The notes under the pieces were generated by a model, which was not told where the DNA came from, did no database searches, and saw nothing but the letters and a program-made list of their open reading frames with translations. DNA of 64,000 nucleotides from Tardiphaga sp. 709 (GTDB lineage Bacteria; Pseudomonadota; Alphaproteobacteria; Rhizobiales; Xanthobacteraceae): positions 2,232,001 through 2,296,000 of the forward strand of contig NZ_CP135529.1 in the NCBI RefSeq assembly GCF_032401055.1, read 5' to 3'. This document shows, one piece after another, positions 1-7,452 of the stretch (its first letter is position 1; each line of letters opens with the position of its first letter). Both the position numbers and the translations under genes were made by a program.

Positions 1-333
1 GCCGCCGGTCGCGGCGCCGGCCGCAGCCCCGACTGCCGTAGCGGCAAGCCACCCTGCCGCGACGACCGGCCCGAGACCTGGAATCGCAAGCAACCCCAGA
101 CCGGCCAAAAGGCCGGCAGCGCCGCCGACGCCCGCACCGATTCCGGCGCCAGTTCCCGCCGCTTCAGCACGATCATCGACCCCGTCGCGGTCCTTCTTTC
201 CGTCGAACCAACCATCCGAATTGTTGGCAACGATGCTGATATTGGAGTGTTGGACGCCGGCTGCCTCGAGCGCGGTCACCGCCTGCTGCGCATCTGCATA
301 AGAGTCATATAGACGTGAGATCGTTACCGTCAT
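1..333 (-). CDS. general-stress-type protein with glycine-zipper segment (partial)
   Basis: The gene starts at the ATG at 331-333 and runs off the left edge of the window, so only about 111 N-terminal residues are visible. It begins MTVTISRLYDSYADAQQAV, followed by an ALEAAGV..NISIVAN segment. This is the pattern of the YflT/general stress protein 17M N-terminal domain, which senses nothing known in detail. A long Gly/Ala-rich stretch follows (GAGIGAGVGGAAGLLAGLG and onwards), typical of a glycine-zipper membrane-associating region. The secreted small protein at 349-666 ends 15 bases before this start on the same strand, so the two are probably co-transcribed. The family is recognised from sequence pattern; the cellular role is not established. 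Confidence 0.75.
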   Translation of the reverse strand, partial: MTVTISRLYDSYADAQQAVTALEAAGVQHSNISIVANNSDGWFDGKKDRDGVDDRAEAAGTGAGIGAGVGGAAGLLAGLGLLAIPGLGPVVAAGWLAATAVGAAAGAATGG

Positions 334-348
334 GAGTGTTTCCTTTGA

Positions 349-666
349 TTATTTGGCAGCGTTGACGTTGCCCTGGAAGTCGACGCTGATTGCGCCTGCG
401 GTTCCACCTTTGCTGGCTTTGCCGCGCCACACACCGTCATCGTCCTTCTTGAGCTCAGAGATATCGCTATAACCGGCTTTCTCGATCGCGCTCTTGGCTT
501 GACCTTCGGTGAAGGAGTTTCTACCGGCGACCGGCGCGGCCGAGTTCTTCTGTTCGTTGTTGACTGCATTATTGCCGGGACCGTCTTTCGCGGCAGGTGC
601 TTGCGCATGCGCAGCCCCCGAAACGAACAGAGCAGCAGCTATACAGAGTGGCGAAAGGCGGTTCAT
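349..666 (-). CDS. small secreted protein, PepSY-like
   Basis: 105 residues. A clear Sec signal peptide (MNRLSPLCIAAALFVSGAAHA) ends in an AHA cleavage motif. A low-complexity Asn/Ala/Pro linker follows, then a 50-residue domain (FTEGQAKSAIEKAGYSDISE with a C-terminal VDFQGNV) that resembles the PepSY/BLIP-like small periplasmic fold. A good Shine-Dalgarno (GAGGAAAAC) precedes the ATG. The protein probably acts in the periplasm. It is co-directional with the glycine-zipper stress protein downstream, so a shared envelope-stress role is plausible but is inference only. Confidence 0.7.
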   Translation of the reverse strand: MNRLSPLCIAAALFVSGAAHAQAPAAKDGPGNNAVNNEQKNSAAPVAGRNSFTEGQAKSAIEKAGYSDISELKKDDDGVWRGKASKGGTAGAISVDFQGNVNAAK

Positions 667-834
667 TTTGTTTTCCTCACTAGTCAGTGACAGGGCGCTT
701 CTAACTGACCGAAGATGAACCTGTTCCGTTCGCGATCTGATTATCTAGACAAATGCCGGCTTGCTTCCCGCATGTGGTTCTGGTCGGGAACAACCTGCGA
801 TCCTATCGCTTGAACCGGTAACCAAAGGACCAAC

Positions 835-1065
835 ATGCTCAGATTATTTACCGCGGCTCTGACGACAATTGTTATCTTCTCCGGACACGCTCTCGCGCAG
901 CAGGGAGGAACCGAACAGGAGCGGCAAGCTTGTGCACCTGACGTGAAAAAATACTGCGCCGCTGTCCTCGATCAGGGCGACCTTGCGATCCTCAGCTGCC
1001 TCCAGCAAAACCGCTCCAAAATCTCGCAGAGTTGCAACCGAGTCCTAGTTGATCATGGCCAATAG
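835..1065 (+). CDS. small secreted cysteine-rich protein
   Basis: 76 residues. The signal peptide ends at ALAQ. The mature part carries four cysteines in the order C..C...C..C (ERQACAPDVKKYCAAVL, LSCLQQ, SQSCNRVL). This spacing is that of the short bacterial 'cysteine rich repeat' proteins common in Bradyrhizobium and relatives. Two disulfides are expected after export. No catalytic motif is visible. The family has no agreed function. It is a single-gene unit between the divergent 349-666 gene and the 55-residue gene at 1161. Confidence 0.7.
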   Translation: MLRLFTAALTTIVIFSGHALAQQGGTEQERQACAPDVKKYCAAVLDQGDLAILSCLQQNRSKISQSCNRVLVDHGQ

Positions 1066-1160
1066 TCTTCGACGTGCAATTCTTATGGGTCGTTTCCTCG
1101 GACTTTATAGCCTTAGGAATTCTGCTCGTTCCTGCCTGCAGACTGAAGAAGGAAAACACC

Positions 1161-1328
1161 ATGCCCAAGACCCCGAAGAACGGACACGGGATCGAGCTTC
1201 ACGGTCGTAACGAGAAGCCCCCCGAGGACATCGAGCGTGCACAGGACCTCAGCTCAAAGGCGCAGGACGAGGAGGAAGGCAACAGTTCGGGTGGGCAGAG
1301 CAAGAAGCCCGACGACGGACAGAACTAA
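1161..1328 (+). CDS. 55-residue hydrophilic hypothetical protein
   Basis: The open frame could begin at 1074. The ATG at 1161 is chosen because a purine-rich GAAGAAGGAAAAC lies just before it and because the composition changes there: from this ATG onward the product is almost all charged or polar (MPKTPKNGHGIELHGRNEKP, then acidic/Gln/Lys-rich). It has no cysteine, signal peptide or membrane segment. It is probably disordered in solution. Short acidic proteins of this kind occur in rhizobial genomes without an assigned role; no function is proposed. Confidence 0.55.
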   Translation: MPKTPKNGHGIELHGRNEKPPEDIERAQDLSSKAQDEEEGNSSGGQSKKPDDGQN

Positions 1329-1687
1329 AGAAGATCACCGAATTGTGTGACGTATACGCCGAGTGTGAGATGGCCATCACGGGCGAACGTCGCGACTTTC
1401 TGGCTTGACGCGACAGAAAGCATGGTAAGCGCGGCAATCGAAACGTTCCAGGCCTCCCGACCGCTCCAGGAAATTGCAGGCGATCTCGTTCGCTTCTTCC
1501 ATAAGAACTGCGGGATCGAAACTCTAGTGAACTGAAGCTGAACGGCGCTACAATAGCACCTTGGAATGGTCGGAGTCTTACGCTCTGTGGATGCACATAT
1601 AGGCTTCGTCAAACCCGGTCGATTGGGTACGGTCATTGCTACGCACACCGACGCCGACGATAATCGCAATATGCCGTACACGCTTGG
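1329..1687. other. intergenic, 359 bp, no supported gene
   Basis: Short open frames exist here on both strands. The best is a 37-codon frame from the ATG at 1422 (ending GIETLVN), but it lacks a convincing ribosome binding site and family resemblance. No hairpin or promoter stood out. The region separates the 55-residue gene from the convergent histidine kinase. Confidence 0.5.
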
Positions 1688-2716
1688 TCACGTAGCGAGC
1701 CTCTCTCTATCCATCTTTATTGTTACAACTACTCCCTCTTCCTGCCACTGACGGTCTATCGATCCACCAAGCTGAGATGTCATGCTTCGCGCAACGAGTT
1801 TGCTTCCAAAGCCGCCGGCCCCAACTGGCGGGGAGACAGTAGGTCCGCCACGCTCCGTCCAGACGATGATGACTTCGCTGTCGGGGCTTGAACATGCGAC
1901 GTCAAGCGTGCCCGTCGGGGCAGACAACGCACCGTACTTCAGCGAATTGGTAGCAAGTTCATGCACGACCATGGCCAGTGTTGTCGCGGACGCTTCTCCG
2001 ACGCCCATACGTGGTACCGACACGCGAATTCGTCCGCTGAATGCACCGAGGTCGTCATAGGGTGCTAACAGCACAGTTAATAAGTCGCCGAGTAATGCTG
2101 CTTTGCCTTCATGCCCTGGGATCGGGCGGATAAGATCGTGGGCTCGCCCAAGAGCAGATAACCGCTGGGTCAGCTCTTTCGCCATCTCGACGCTTGTTGT
2201 CGTCGACCGGGACGTGATGGCCGTAAGGCCAGATGCAATTGCCAGCAGGTTTTTAACTCGGTGGCTCATTTCTCCGGCGAGTAGTTCATGCCCCTCTTCG
2301 GCCTGCTTACGTCCGGTGACGTCGATAAAAATACCGGACATTACGCGATCTCGGATGCCGGCGTCGTCGCCCTTCCCCCGAGCAGAGATCCATCTGATTT
2401 CTTCCTCTATGATGATACGGAAATCGATTTCATAGGGTCCAACAATCCCCCGTGTGGCGGCAAAAGCCGCCCTGACGCGGTCTCGGTCCGCAGGGTGTAT
2501 ATGAGCTGAAAGATCTTCGAAAGTTACGCTGTCGCTCCTTGGGACGCCCCAAAGGTCAAATGCTGCGTCATCCATCGTGAGTTCATCGGAGTCAACATTC
2601 CAAGTCCACAAGGTCACGCCTGCTGCGGCGATTGCTTCAAGAAGCTGCTCGAAATCCATCGCGTGCGCTTTTCCAGGAGCTTTAGGCACGGGGTTCCCCT
2701 CTGGGTGGTTGCCCAT
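1688..2716 (-). CDS. PAS-HWE family sensor histidine kinase
   Basis: 342 residues with no membrane segment, so it is a cytoplasmic kinase. A PAS domain (about 20-140, LLEAIAAAGVTLWTWNVDSD ... DVTGRKQAEE) is followed by the HWE-type dimerisation/phosphoacceptor box GEMSHRVKNLLAIASGL, where the His is the predicted phosphorylation site. Then comes the N-box HELATNSLKYGALS and a VWTERGG segment carrying the WxE signature that names the family. The G-box is GAGGFGSKLV. HWE kinases are typical of Rhizobiales and often signal to single-domain or general stress receivers; the CheY-like receiver at 6235-6588 is a possible but unproven partner. The start is uncertain: the ATG at 2716 has no strong Shine-Dalgarno, and Met20 (2659) is an alternative. 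Confidence 0.85.
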   Translation of the reverse strand: MGNHPEGNPVPKAPGKAHAMDFEQLLEAIAAAGVTLWTWNVDSDELTMDDAAFDLWGVPRSDSVTFEDLSAHIHPADRDRVRAAFAATRGIVGPYEIDFRIIIEEEIRWISARGKGDDAGIRDRVMSGIFIDVTGRKQAEEGHELLAGEMSHRVKNLLAIASGLTAITSRSTTTSVEMAKELTQRLSALGRAHDLIRPIPGHEGKAALLGDLLTVLLAPYDDLGAFSGRIRVSVPRMGVGEASATTLAMVVHELATNSLKYGALSAPTGTLDVACSSPDSEVIIVWTERGGPTVSPPVGAGGFGSKLVARSMTSQLGGSIDRQWQEEGVVVTIKMDRERLAT

Positions 2717-2813
2717 TTAAGCTAACAGTTCTTCGGCCTGCAGGGGAAACATTCACGGCTCGCAAATCGGCGACTACGCGTGCAACTTCGTCGTTATCGC
2801 GTTGTTGTTCTGC

Positions 2814-2894
2814 ATGTTAAAGTTCTTTCTAATATTAATGATGGCGGGTATAGCGGGTTTGATTGCATTAGCAGCGCTTATCGTCCTCCTGTGA
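2814..2894 (+). CDS. possible 26-residue single-pass membrane peptide
   Basis: An ATG at 2814 opens a 26-codon frame that is almost entirely hydrophobic after one lysine (starts MLKFFLILMMAG, ends ALIVLL). This matches a single transmembrane helix of the small-membrane-protein class. It lies in the 237-bp gap between the histidine kinase and the hydrolase, both on the other strand. No clear Shine-Dalgarno precedes it. The frame also stays open upstream of the ATG, so a chance origin is possible. Confidence 0.25.
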   Translation: MLKFFLILMMAGIAGLIALAALIVLL

Positions 2895-2953
2895 CGGTGC
2901 TGATATGGGAGTAGTCCTAAACCGATCTTTCAGATCCCGCCGTCAGGTTGCCC

Positions 2954-3970
2954 TTACTTGTCGACGGCAGAGGCTGGGGTGCTGACCTCACCAATCGCAT
3001 CGACGACGGATTGAGTTGCCGTCTGGTGCACCATGTGCCCGGTCTCCGGGATCGGGTGAAACCTGCTTTGCGCGACATCGTCATGTAAACGTCCGGACTG
3101 TGAGATTGGATCGATCAGACGATCATTTTGGCCTGCGATAATTGTTACAGGCATTGACAGCTCTTTATAATGAGCCTGAGAGCGGGCAGCATTGAGCACG
3201 AGCAAACCAGATTCTTCGGCCGCGGCGTGGATTTGAGAAGGGCGAACTGCCATCTCTTTCGGAAACCGCCTAAATTTGGCTGGCACTGCAGCCGGGCCGA
3301 ACAGCTTGGCGACGAGTGCTGGCCAAATTAACCGACTGACTATCGGCGATACGGTCACACTCATCAGATTACCGATGACAGGTACAGCAGGCGCAGACAT
3401 CGCGGCAAAATCCGGACGAAAGCTCGGGTAATAATAGCCGGACACGAGCACAAGCGCATGTACCGACGCAGGATGGCGTAATCCCATTGCGACCGCGACT
3501 GAGGCTCCCCACGAATGGCCAACAATAATTGCGTTCTGAATGCCGAGGCGTTCGAGAGCGATTTTAATCAGATCGGCCTGCTCGTTCGGCCCCCACTTCA
3601 CCGCGTTTCGAGGCCTGTTGGTGTGACCAAAGCCTGGTCGATCAAATACTACGACCCGATGATCGCGGGCGACCGCGTCGATCAATCCACTCGACCCAAA
3701 GTCCTGGATCATGCTGCCATTGCCGTGCAGCAGCACGACAGCTGGTCCGACGCCGCGCTCGACATAGTGCAGATCGACGCCGTCGACGTTGATGAACCTG
3801 CCAGTTGGTGGGTTGTCGCGCTCTGCCTTCTTTGCGAGGAAGCGATTGATAATAGCGGAAGCCACCAGGCCCGCTGTGCCGACGAGTGCCGCCGTCCAAT
3901 AGGGATTGGTTGACACTCCACGCGGCCGAGTAAATCGTTTTCTTTCTGCAAGAAACATCATTTTTTTCAT
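2954..3970 (-). CDS. membrane-anchored alpha/beta hydrolase
   Basis: A Met at 3970 (MKKMMFLAERKR) gives 338 residues; the frame is open to 4096, but the extra N-terminus looks non-coding. An N-terminal hydrophobic helix (WTAALVGTAGLVASAI) anchors or exports the protein. The alpha/beta hydrolase fold follows: oxyanion-hole loop VVLLHGNG, nucleophile elbow GHSWGAS (Ser), acid in AGQNDRLIDP and the catalytic His in ETGHMVH. Substrate cannot be told; the family spans esterases, haloperoxidase-like enzymes and epoxide hydrolases. Neighbours give no pathway hint. The start is the least certain part. Confidence 0.8.
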   Translation of the reverse strand: MKKMMFLAERKRFTRPRGVSTNPYWTAALVGTAGLVASAIINRFLAKKAERDNPPTGRFINVDGVDLHYVERGVGPAVVLLHGNGSMIQDFGSSGLIDAVARDHRVVVFDRPGFGHTNRPRNAVKWGPNEQADLIKIALERLGIQNAIIVGHSWGASVAVAMGLRHPASVHALVLVSGYYYPSFRPDFAAMSAPAVPVIGNLMSVTVSPIVSRLIWPALVAKLFGPAAVPAKFRRFPKEMAVRPSQIHAAAEESGLLVLNAARSQAHYKELSMPVTIIAGQNDRLIDPISQSGRLHDDVAQSRFHPIPETGHMVHQTATQSVVDAIGEVSTPASAVDK

Positions 3971-4231
3971 TCTACAGCTTGGAGGACCCCTACAATAAGC
4001 GGATGCCGGCTCTTTCGTTCGCTTCTCGATCAATCTAATGCAAATAGGGTCGCGTTCCGATTGAACGCCCTGAAAGACAGCGATCGTAAACTGCATCTCT
4101 ACTGGATTTAATCGACTGGAACCGACATCGAAGCAGTTTGTTGTCCATTATCACCGCACGTCTGTGGCATATATCGGTGATGAGACCGCCTGTAGCGCTC
4201 CCGCCTTCTCAAGCCAGGAGCGACGCGTCTC

Positions 4232-4462
4232 ATGAAAGATTTTTTGGCTTCAATCGAAAAGCTGCGGATAGATGCCGCAGAGGCGGGTCTGGTGCGGGAT
4301 CTCGCAACAGATCCTACCAAACGCGCAATGTATGCCCGGCTGCATGATCAACTGACGCGCCTGGCTGATGAAGTGCAACACGCATCCCTGCGATCTGCAG
4401 TGCCGCCGATGCAGCTGCTGCCGGTCGAACCAGAAAACTCAAAAACTCAAAGTCAGGCTTAG
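4232..4462 (+). CDS. small helical hypothetical protein, first of three related genes
   Basis: 76 residues beginning MKDFLASIEKLRIDAAEAGL, with the Shine-Dalgarno GGAG ten bases upstream. Residues about 17-50 form a charged helical pair with a central DP turn (ATDPTKRAMYARLHDQLTRL). The same arrangement of helix, [S/T]-[D/S]-x-P turn and helix recurs in the next two short genes at 4527 and 4725, which suggests tandem divergent duplicates. The tail is Pro/Gln-rich and probably disordered. No enzyme motif and no membrane segment are seen. Function unknown. Confidence 0.6.
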   Translation: MKDFLASIEKLRIDAAEAGLVRDLATDPTKRAMYARLHDQLTRLADEVQHASLRSAVPPMQLLPVEPENSKTQSQA

Positions 4463-4526
4463 TTGCAGCGCCTGAAACAGAACTATTTGTCCCCTCCGGC
4501 GTATTGATTCCGCGGAGGGAAATGCA

Positions 4527-4682
4527 ATGCATACGAGGCGTACTGTCAGGGAACTGCGTGAGAAGGTCGAAAAGTATCGTGCTATGGCGCGGTTGGTTTC
4601 CGACCCGGAGGTCCAGCGCAACATTCTCCAGCTGACGGACGAATTGGAACAGCAGGCCCGCGACATTGAGCGCGGCAAGTAA
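4527..4682 (+). CDS. 51-residue helical hypothetical protein
   Basis: This gene falls below the usual ORF length cut. The ATG at 4527 is preceded by GGAGGGA at 4515-4520, and the frame ends in TAA at 4680-4682. The product is highly charged and helical (MHTRRTVRELREKVEKYRAM ... ELEQQARDIERGK), with a VSDPEVQ turn in the middle. It aligns by eye, without gaps over 33 residues, with the central part of the products of 4232-4462 and 4725-4907. A second in-phase ATG at 4522 lies in another frame and gives a product with poor composition. Function unknown; likely transcribed with its neighbours. Confidence 0.6.
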   Translation: MHTRRTVRELREKVEKYRAMARLVSDPEVQRNILQLTDELEQQARDIERGK

Positions 4683-4724
4683 GAACGCTGTGACCCGAAG
4701 AACGACGGGTTAGAGGAGGATGAA

Positions 4725-4907
4725 ATGAAGCTTGCAGACACCTTCCGTGAGAACGCCGCGAATTGCTCCCAGCTAGCCGATGCAGCGACCAGCCGCCCGG
4801 CGATCGCACGCTACAGACGAATGGAAAAAGCGTGGTTGGATTTGGCCGCCGAACAAGACTGGCTCGATGGCGAGACAGATCGGCCCCCTGCGCGCTACGT
4901 CGCATAG
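4725..4907 (+). CDS. 60-residue helical hypothetical protein, rhizobial small-protein family
   Basis: The start is well supported by GAGGAGGATGAA directly before the ATG. The product begins MKLADTFRENAANCSQLADA and continues with SRPAIARYRRMEKAWLDLAA. This is the pattern of a widespread Bradyrhizobium family of about 60-80 residues (a FRE..A..C..LA helix, a short turn with Pro, and a W-L-x-LA-x-E-Q helix). Third member of the 4232-4907 run. No role is known for the family. Expected to be a soluble helical hairpin. Confidence 0.65.
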   Translation: MKLADTFRENAANCSQLADAATSRPAIARYRRMEKAWLDLAAEQDWLDGETDRPPARYVA

Positions 4908-4970
4908 GATATGTCACGGCTTTCGCTGCGTCAGTAAATGAACTGCCTGCGGGCGTTGTCTGGAGTTTTA

Positions 4971-5210
4971 ATGAGTATTGTTCAGCGCCACCTGGCCGAG
5001 CACGAAGAACGACTCGTTCTAATCGAGGAGATTTGCATCGATACCGGTGCTCTCGTTCTGGACACCACCACCGACGAAATCTATTTCTCTGCTGACGAGG
5101 TCGCCCACAAGACTGCCTACGTGACGGTATTCCAAGCATGGGCAAAAGGAACGATCAAAGGCACTGCGGAACAGGTGTTTGTCGCTACAAAATCTATTCT
5201 TGAGGACTGA
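4971..5210 (+). CDS. 79-residue hypothetical protein
   Basis: The ATG at 4971 is preferred to the upstream one at 4938 because TGGAG lies at the right spacing before it. Product: MSIVQRHLAEHEERLVLIEE, then alternating strand-like segments (ALVLDTTTDEIYFSADEVAH) and a C-terminal helix ending SILED. The acidic, mixed alpha/beta appearance suggests a compact soluble domain. Not recognised. It is co-directional with the three small genes before it and may belong to the same transcript. Confidence 0.5.
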   Translation: MSIVQRHLAEHEERLVLIEEICIDTGALVLDTTTDEIYFSADEVAHKTAYVTVFQAWAKGTIKGTAEQVFVATKSILED

Positions 5211-5432
5211 GCGTAGGCGGCAATCATGTGAAAACGGGCGGGAGATTTCCGCACTCACGTCCGGTGGGCGGCCCGGTGCCAGAGTTTATCTCGCATTGGG
5301 CCGCCTGTCTGATGGAGTGTGGCGGACCGAATGTTTGCTTCCTGAATTCAGTTCACGGGAAAATTGTAGCTATTGTCTATTTCAAGCCCCGTGATAGCCG
5401 ACAGGCTTAGGATTCACCCATTCATTAAAACT

Positions 5433-6161
5433 TCAGGGCTTTTGGAAGAGGGCATCGTTGCGCGTGCGCCACGTCAGATCGGACAACCAGTTGTAGTCAG
5501 GATCGGGCATAAGCGGCACGGCTTTCATGGCCTCCTTAGTGATTGAAAGATAGAAGCTGCCGCGGTCCTGCGAAATCATCAGTGACCGAACCGGGACGAC
5601 GATACTGTCCTTTCCGGTCGTAAAAAATCCGCCGGAAGCCACGACCGCATAATCGCGACCGTCTTTTGTGCCAAATACAATGTTCCTCACTTCGCCGACG
5701 ATCTTGTCGTCGGAACTGCGGACCTCCGAGCCAATCATTTCGTCAGTCCTTAACCCCGGCGCAAGTTCGTCTATCCGCAGAAGGGGCTTCGCATCTTTTT
5801 TATTGCGAGTACCGGTAGCAGCCCCGCGCTTCACCTTCGGCTCACTCGCGGCATTCTGCTTGTCCGCTTCCTCCTCGTCGTTGTCGCCCAGCAGTCCCAT
5901 CGGCGGGCCTGCAATCAGTTCGCGGATATTTGCAAGAAGCCGCTCGCAATCCTCGTGACGTCCGTAAGATCGAAGCGTCAATGCGGCGTCCCGCAGATTG
6001 CGGAGATCGCGCACATACTGGCTGTTAGTAGGGCCACGAAATCGGGGATTTTGCTGGACCGCTTCTTCTAGCTTGGCATCACCAATCTCGCACTCTGCCG
6101 AGGCCGCTGTGATTCCGCCAACCGCGATGAAGGCGCAAAGAATTGCTGTTCGCGTGACCAT
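5433..6161 (-). CDS. secreted PRC-barrel domain protein
   Basis: 242 residues from the ATG at 6161 (GGAAAGACTG precedes it). The signal peptide is MVTRTAILCAFIAVGGITAA(S). The first mature half is helical with two Cys (AECEIGDAKL, HEDCERLL). A charged linker with a Lys-rich patch follows. The C-terminal half is a PRC barrel: MIGSEVRSSDDKIVGEVRNI, then VVPVRSLM. PRC-barrel proteins in this group are periplasmic or membrane-associated and of unknown detailed role. It lies head-to-tail downstream of the receiver-domain gene at 6235, 73 bp apart. Confidence 0.8.
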   Translation of the reverse strand: MVTRTAILCAFIAVGGITAASAECEIGDAKLEEAVQQNPRFRGPTNSQYVRDLRNLRDAALTLRSYGRHEDCERLLANIRELIAGPPMGLLGDNDEEEADKQNAASEPKVKRGAATGTRNKKDAKPLLRIDELAPGLRTDEMIGSEVRSSDDKIVGEVRNIVFGTKDGRDYAVVASGGFFTTGKDSIVVPVRSLMISQDRGSFYLSITKEAMKAVPLMPDPDYNWLSDLTWRTRNDALFQKP

Positions 6162-6234
6162 CAGTCTTTCCGATCTCGATTTCGAAATAATCGTCTTAAA
6201 CGACGCGGGGCGGCGATCTACGCCGCCGAAGTAA

Positions 6235-6588
6235 TCAGCACATGTTGTCGAATGTCCGCATTGCGGACACCAACGCTCTGGTAAGGTAGGGCTTGGGGAT
6301 GAACAGCGCATTGGCTGGAATGGTCATTGGCCTCGCCTTACCGGTCGTGATGATGATGTGGACAGGTGGCCATCTGTCCCGCACTGCAGCGGCTAGCTTC
6401 AGGCCATCCATGGAACCGGGCATGTCAATGTCAGTGAACAGGAGGTGGATATCCTGACGGGCCTCCAGCACAGCTATGGCTTGGCTTGCGTTGCCGACCT
6501 GCAGTACCTCAAATCCTGCGTCGCTTAGCTCTTCGCTGACCAAATCCCGGATAAGGGTTTCATCTTCGACCACGAGAACTATCGGCAT
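6235..6588 (-). CDS. single-domain response regulator (CheY-like receiver)
   Basis: 117 residues from the ATG at 6588, which has GGAGGTG in front of it. The acidic pair is in VVEDETLIRDL, the phosphoacceptor Asp in LLFTDIDMPG (the first D of the DIDMPG run), the Thr switch in IIITTGKA and the Lys in IPKPY. There is no output domain, so it acts by protein-protein contact or as a phosphotransfer sink. In Rhizobiales such receivers commonly pair with HWE kinases; one is encoded at 1688-2716. This pairing is inference. Confidence 0.9.
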   Translation of the reverse strand: MPIVLVVEDETLIRDLVSEELSDAGFEVLQVGNASQAIAVLEARQDIHLLFTDIDMPGSMDGLKLAAAVRDRWPPVHIIITTGKARPMTIPANALFIPKPYLTRALVSAMRTFDNMC

Positions 6589-6823
6589 TCCCACCTCCGG
6601 TGGGCACACACAGGCCACTAACTGTAATGCGCCAAGTCGGCCTACTGATCTTCGTTCCATTATTTGAACGAATGAGACGGAGTTTTGTCTGATTTATTTT
6701 GTAGATCCCTTTACGCCTATAACGGCGAGCTTCCTTCCAGCCTTGAGCCTATCCAGCTAAATAGAGGGAGGCTACTCGACAGCATGTCGATGACACGCGT
6801 CTGGATGGGGGCCGGAGACGAAG

Positions 6824-6952
6824 TCAAAGGGGATGAGAGTCGAACGCTTCATTCCAGCCTAACAAAAACGGCGCATAGGCGATCGCAAGGAGAAAAAGCG
6901 CCAACGGAAACGCGGCCGCGATGCAAAGCTTATCGATGTTGCGAAGCTGCAT
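6824..6952 (-). CDS. possible 42-residue membrane protein
   Basis: An ATG at 6952 opens a 42-codon frame whose middle is a strong transmembrane helix (CIAAAFPLALFLLAIAYAPF). The frame is part of a longer open frame that runs in from the frameshifted gene upstream, so it may be an artefact of that frameshift. The hydrophobic helix with a flanking Arg and Lys argues for a genuine small membrane protein. No convincing Shine-Dalgarno. Confidence 0.35.
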   Translation of the reverse strand: MQLRNIDKLCIAAAFPLALFLLAIAYAPFLLGWNEAFDSHPL

Positions 6953-6995
6953 GGTTACGAAACCCAACGATCGGAGTTCCGTTCCAATCCCCGCC

Positions 6996-7402
6996 TCAGT
7001 CGCCGCCCTTCTCGGCTCGACGCAGCGCGGCACCCAGCTTCTCTCGTTGCTGCTCCCAGCGCCGTCGTTCCGCCTTCGCGCGCTTGTCGATATCGTCTCG
7101 TTCCCTTCTATCGCGGCGCCCCTCGCGTCGTGCTCCCGTTCAGCGGCATCAAAGGCTTGTTGTGCCCTTGCAACCTGCGCTGCTTTCCGCTCTCGCTTCT
7201 TGGTCCTGGCTAGCGCTTCCTTGCGCAGGTCGGTTTCGCGTTTCCGCTGCTGTTTGTCGAAGGCGGCCGCGGCTCTACGTGCTTCCGCGTCGTCGACTTT
7301 GGCCGCTTTGATCTGAGGCGCGGCCCGCTTCCGCGGCGCTGACACTTTCCTTCCAGCCACAAGTCTTTCGGCTCGTCTCCTGGAATGCGCTATTGCCAGC
7401 AA
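6996..7402 (-). pseudogene. TolA-like coiled-coil protein with one-base frameshift
   Basis: The first part of the frame (start TTG at 7402, or an internal GTG) codes for a Lys/Ala/Glu-rich coiled coil (RRAAAAFDKQQRKRETDLRK, then AAQVARAQQAFDAAEREHDA). After the GGG triplet opposite 7103-7105 this frame loses coding character. The -1 neighbouring frame continues the coiled coil as ERDDIDKRAKAERRRWEQQ and ends GGD-stop at 6996. Adding one G makes 136 clean codons and matches a common Bradyrhizobium coiled-coil family often named after TolA. The lesion sits in a G run, so sequencing error and genuine decay are both possible. Confidence 0.6.
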
Positions 7403-7452
7403 CCGGGCATTCGCTGTTCGAGTGTTATGAAAGCATCTTTAGTATCAACATT

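Noticed and set aside
1347-1535. 62-codon plus-strand frame
   Set aside because: No ribosome site and no resemblance to any family; only the last 37 codons look remotely helical.
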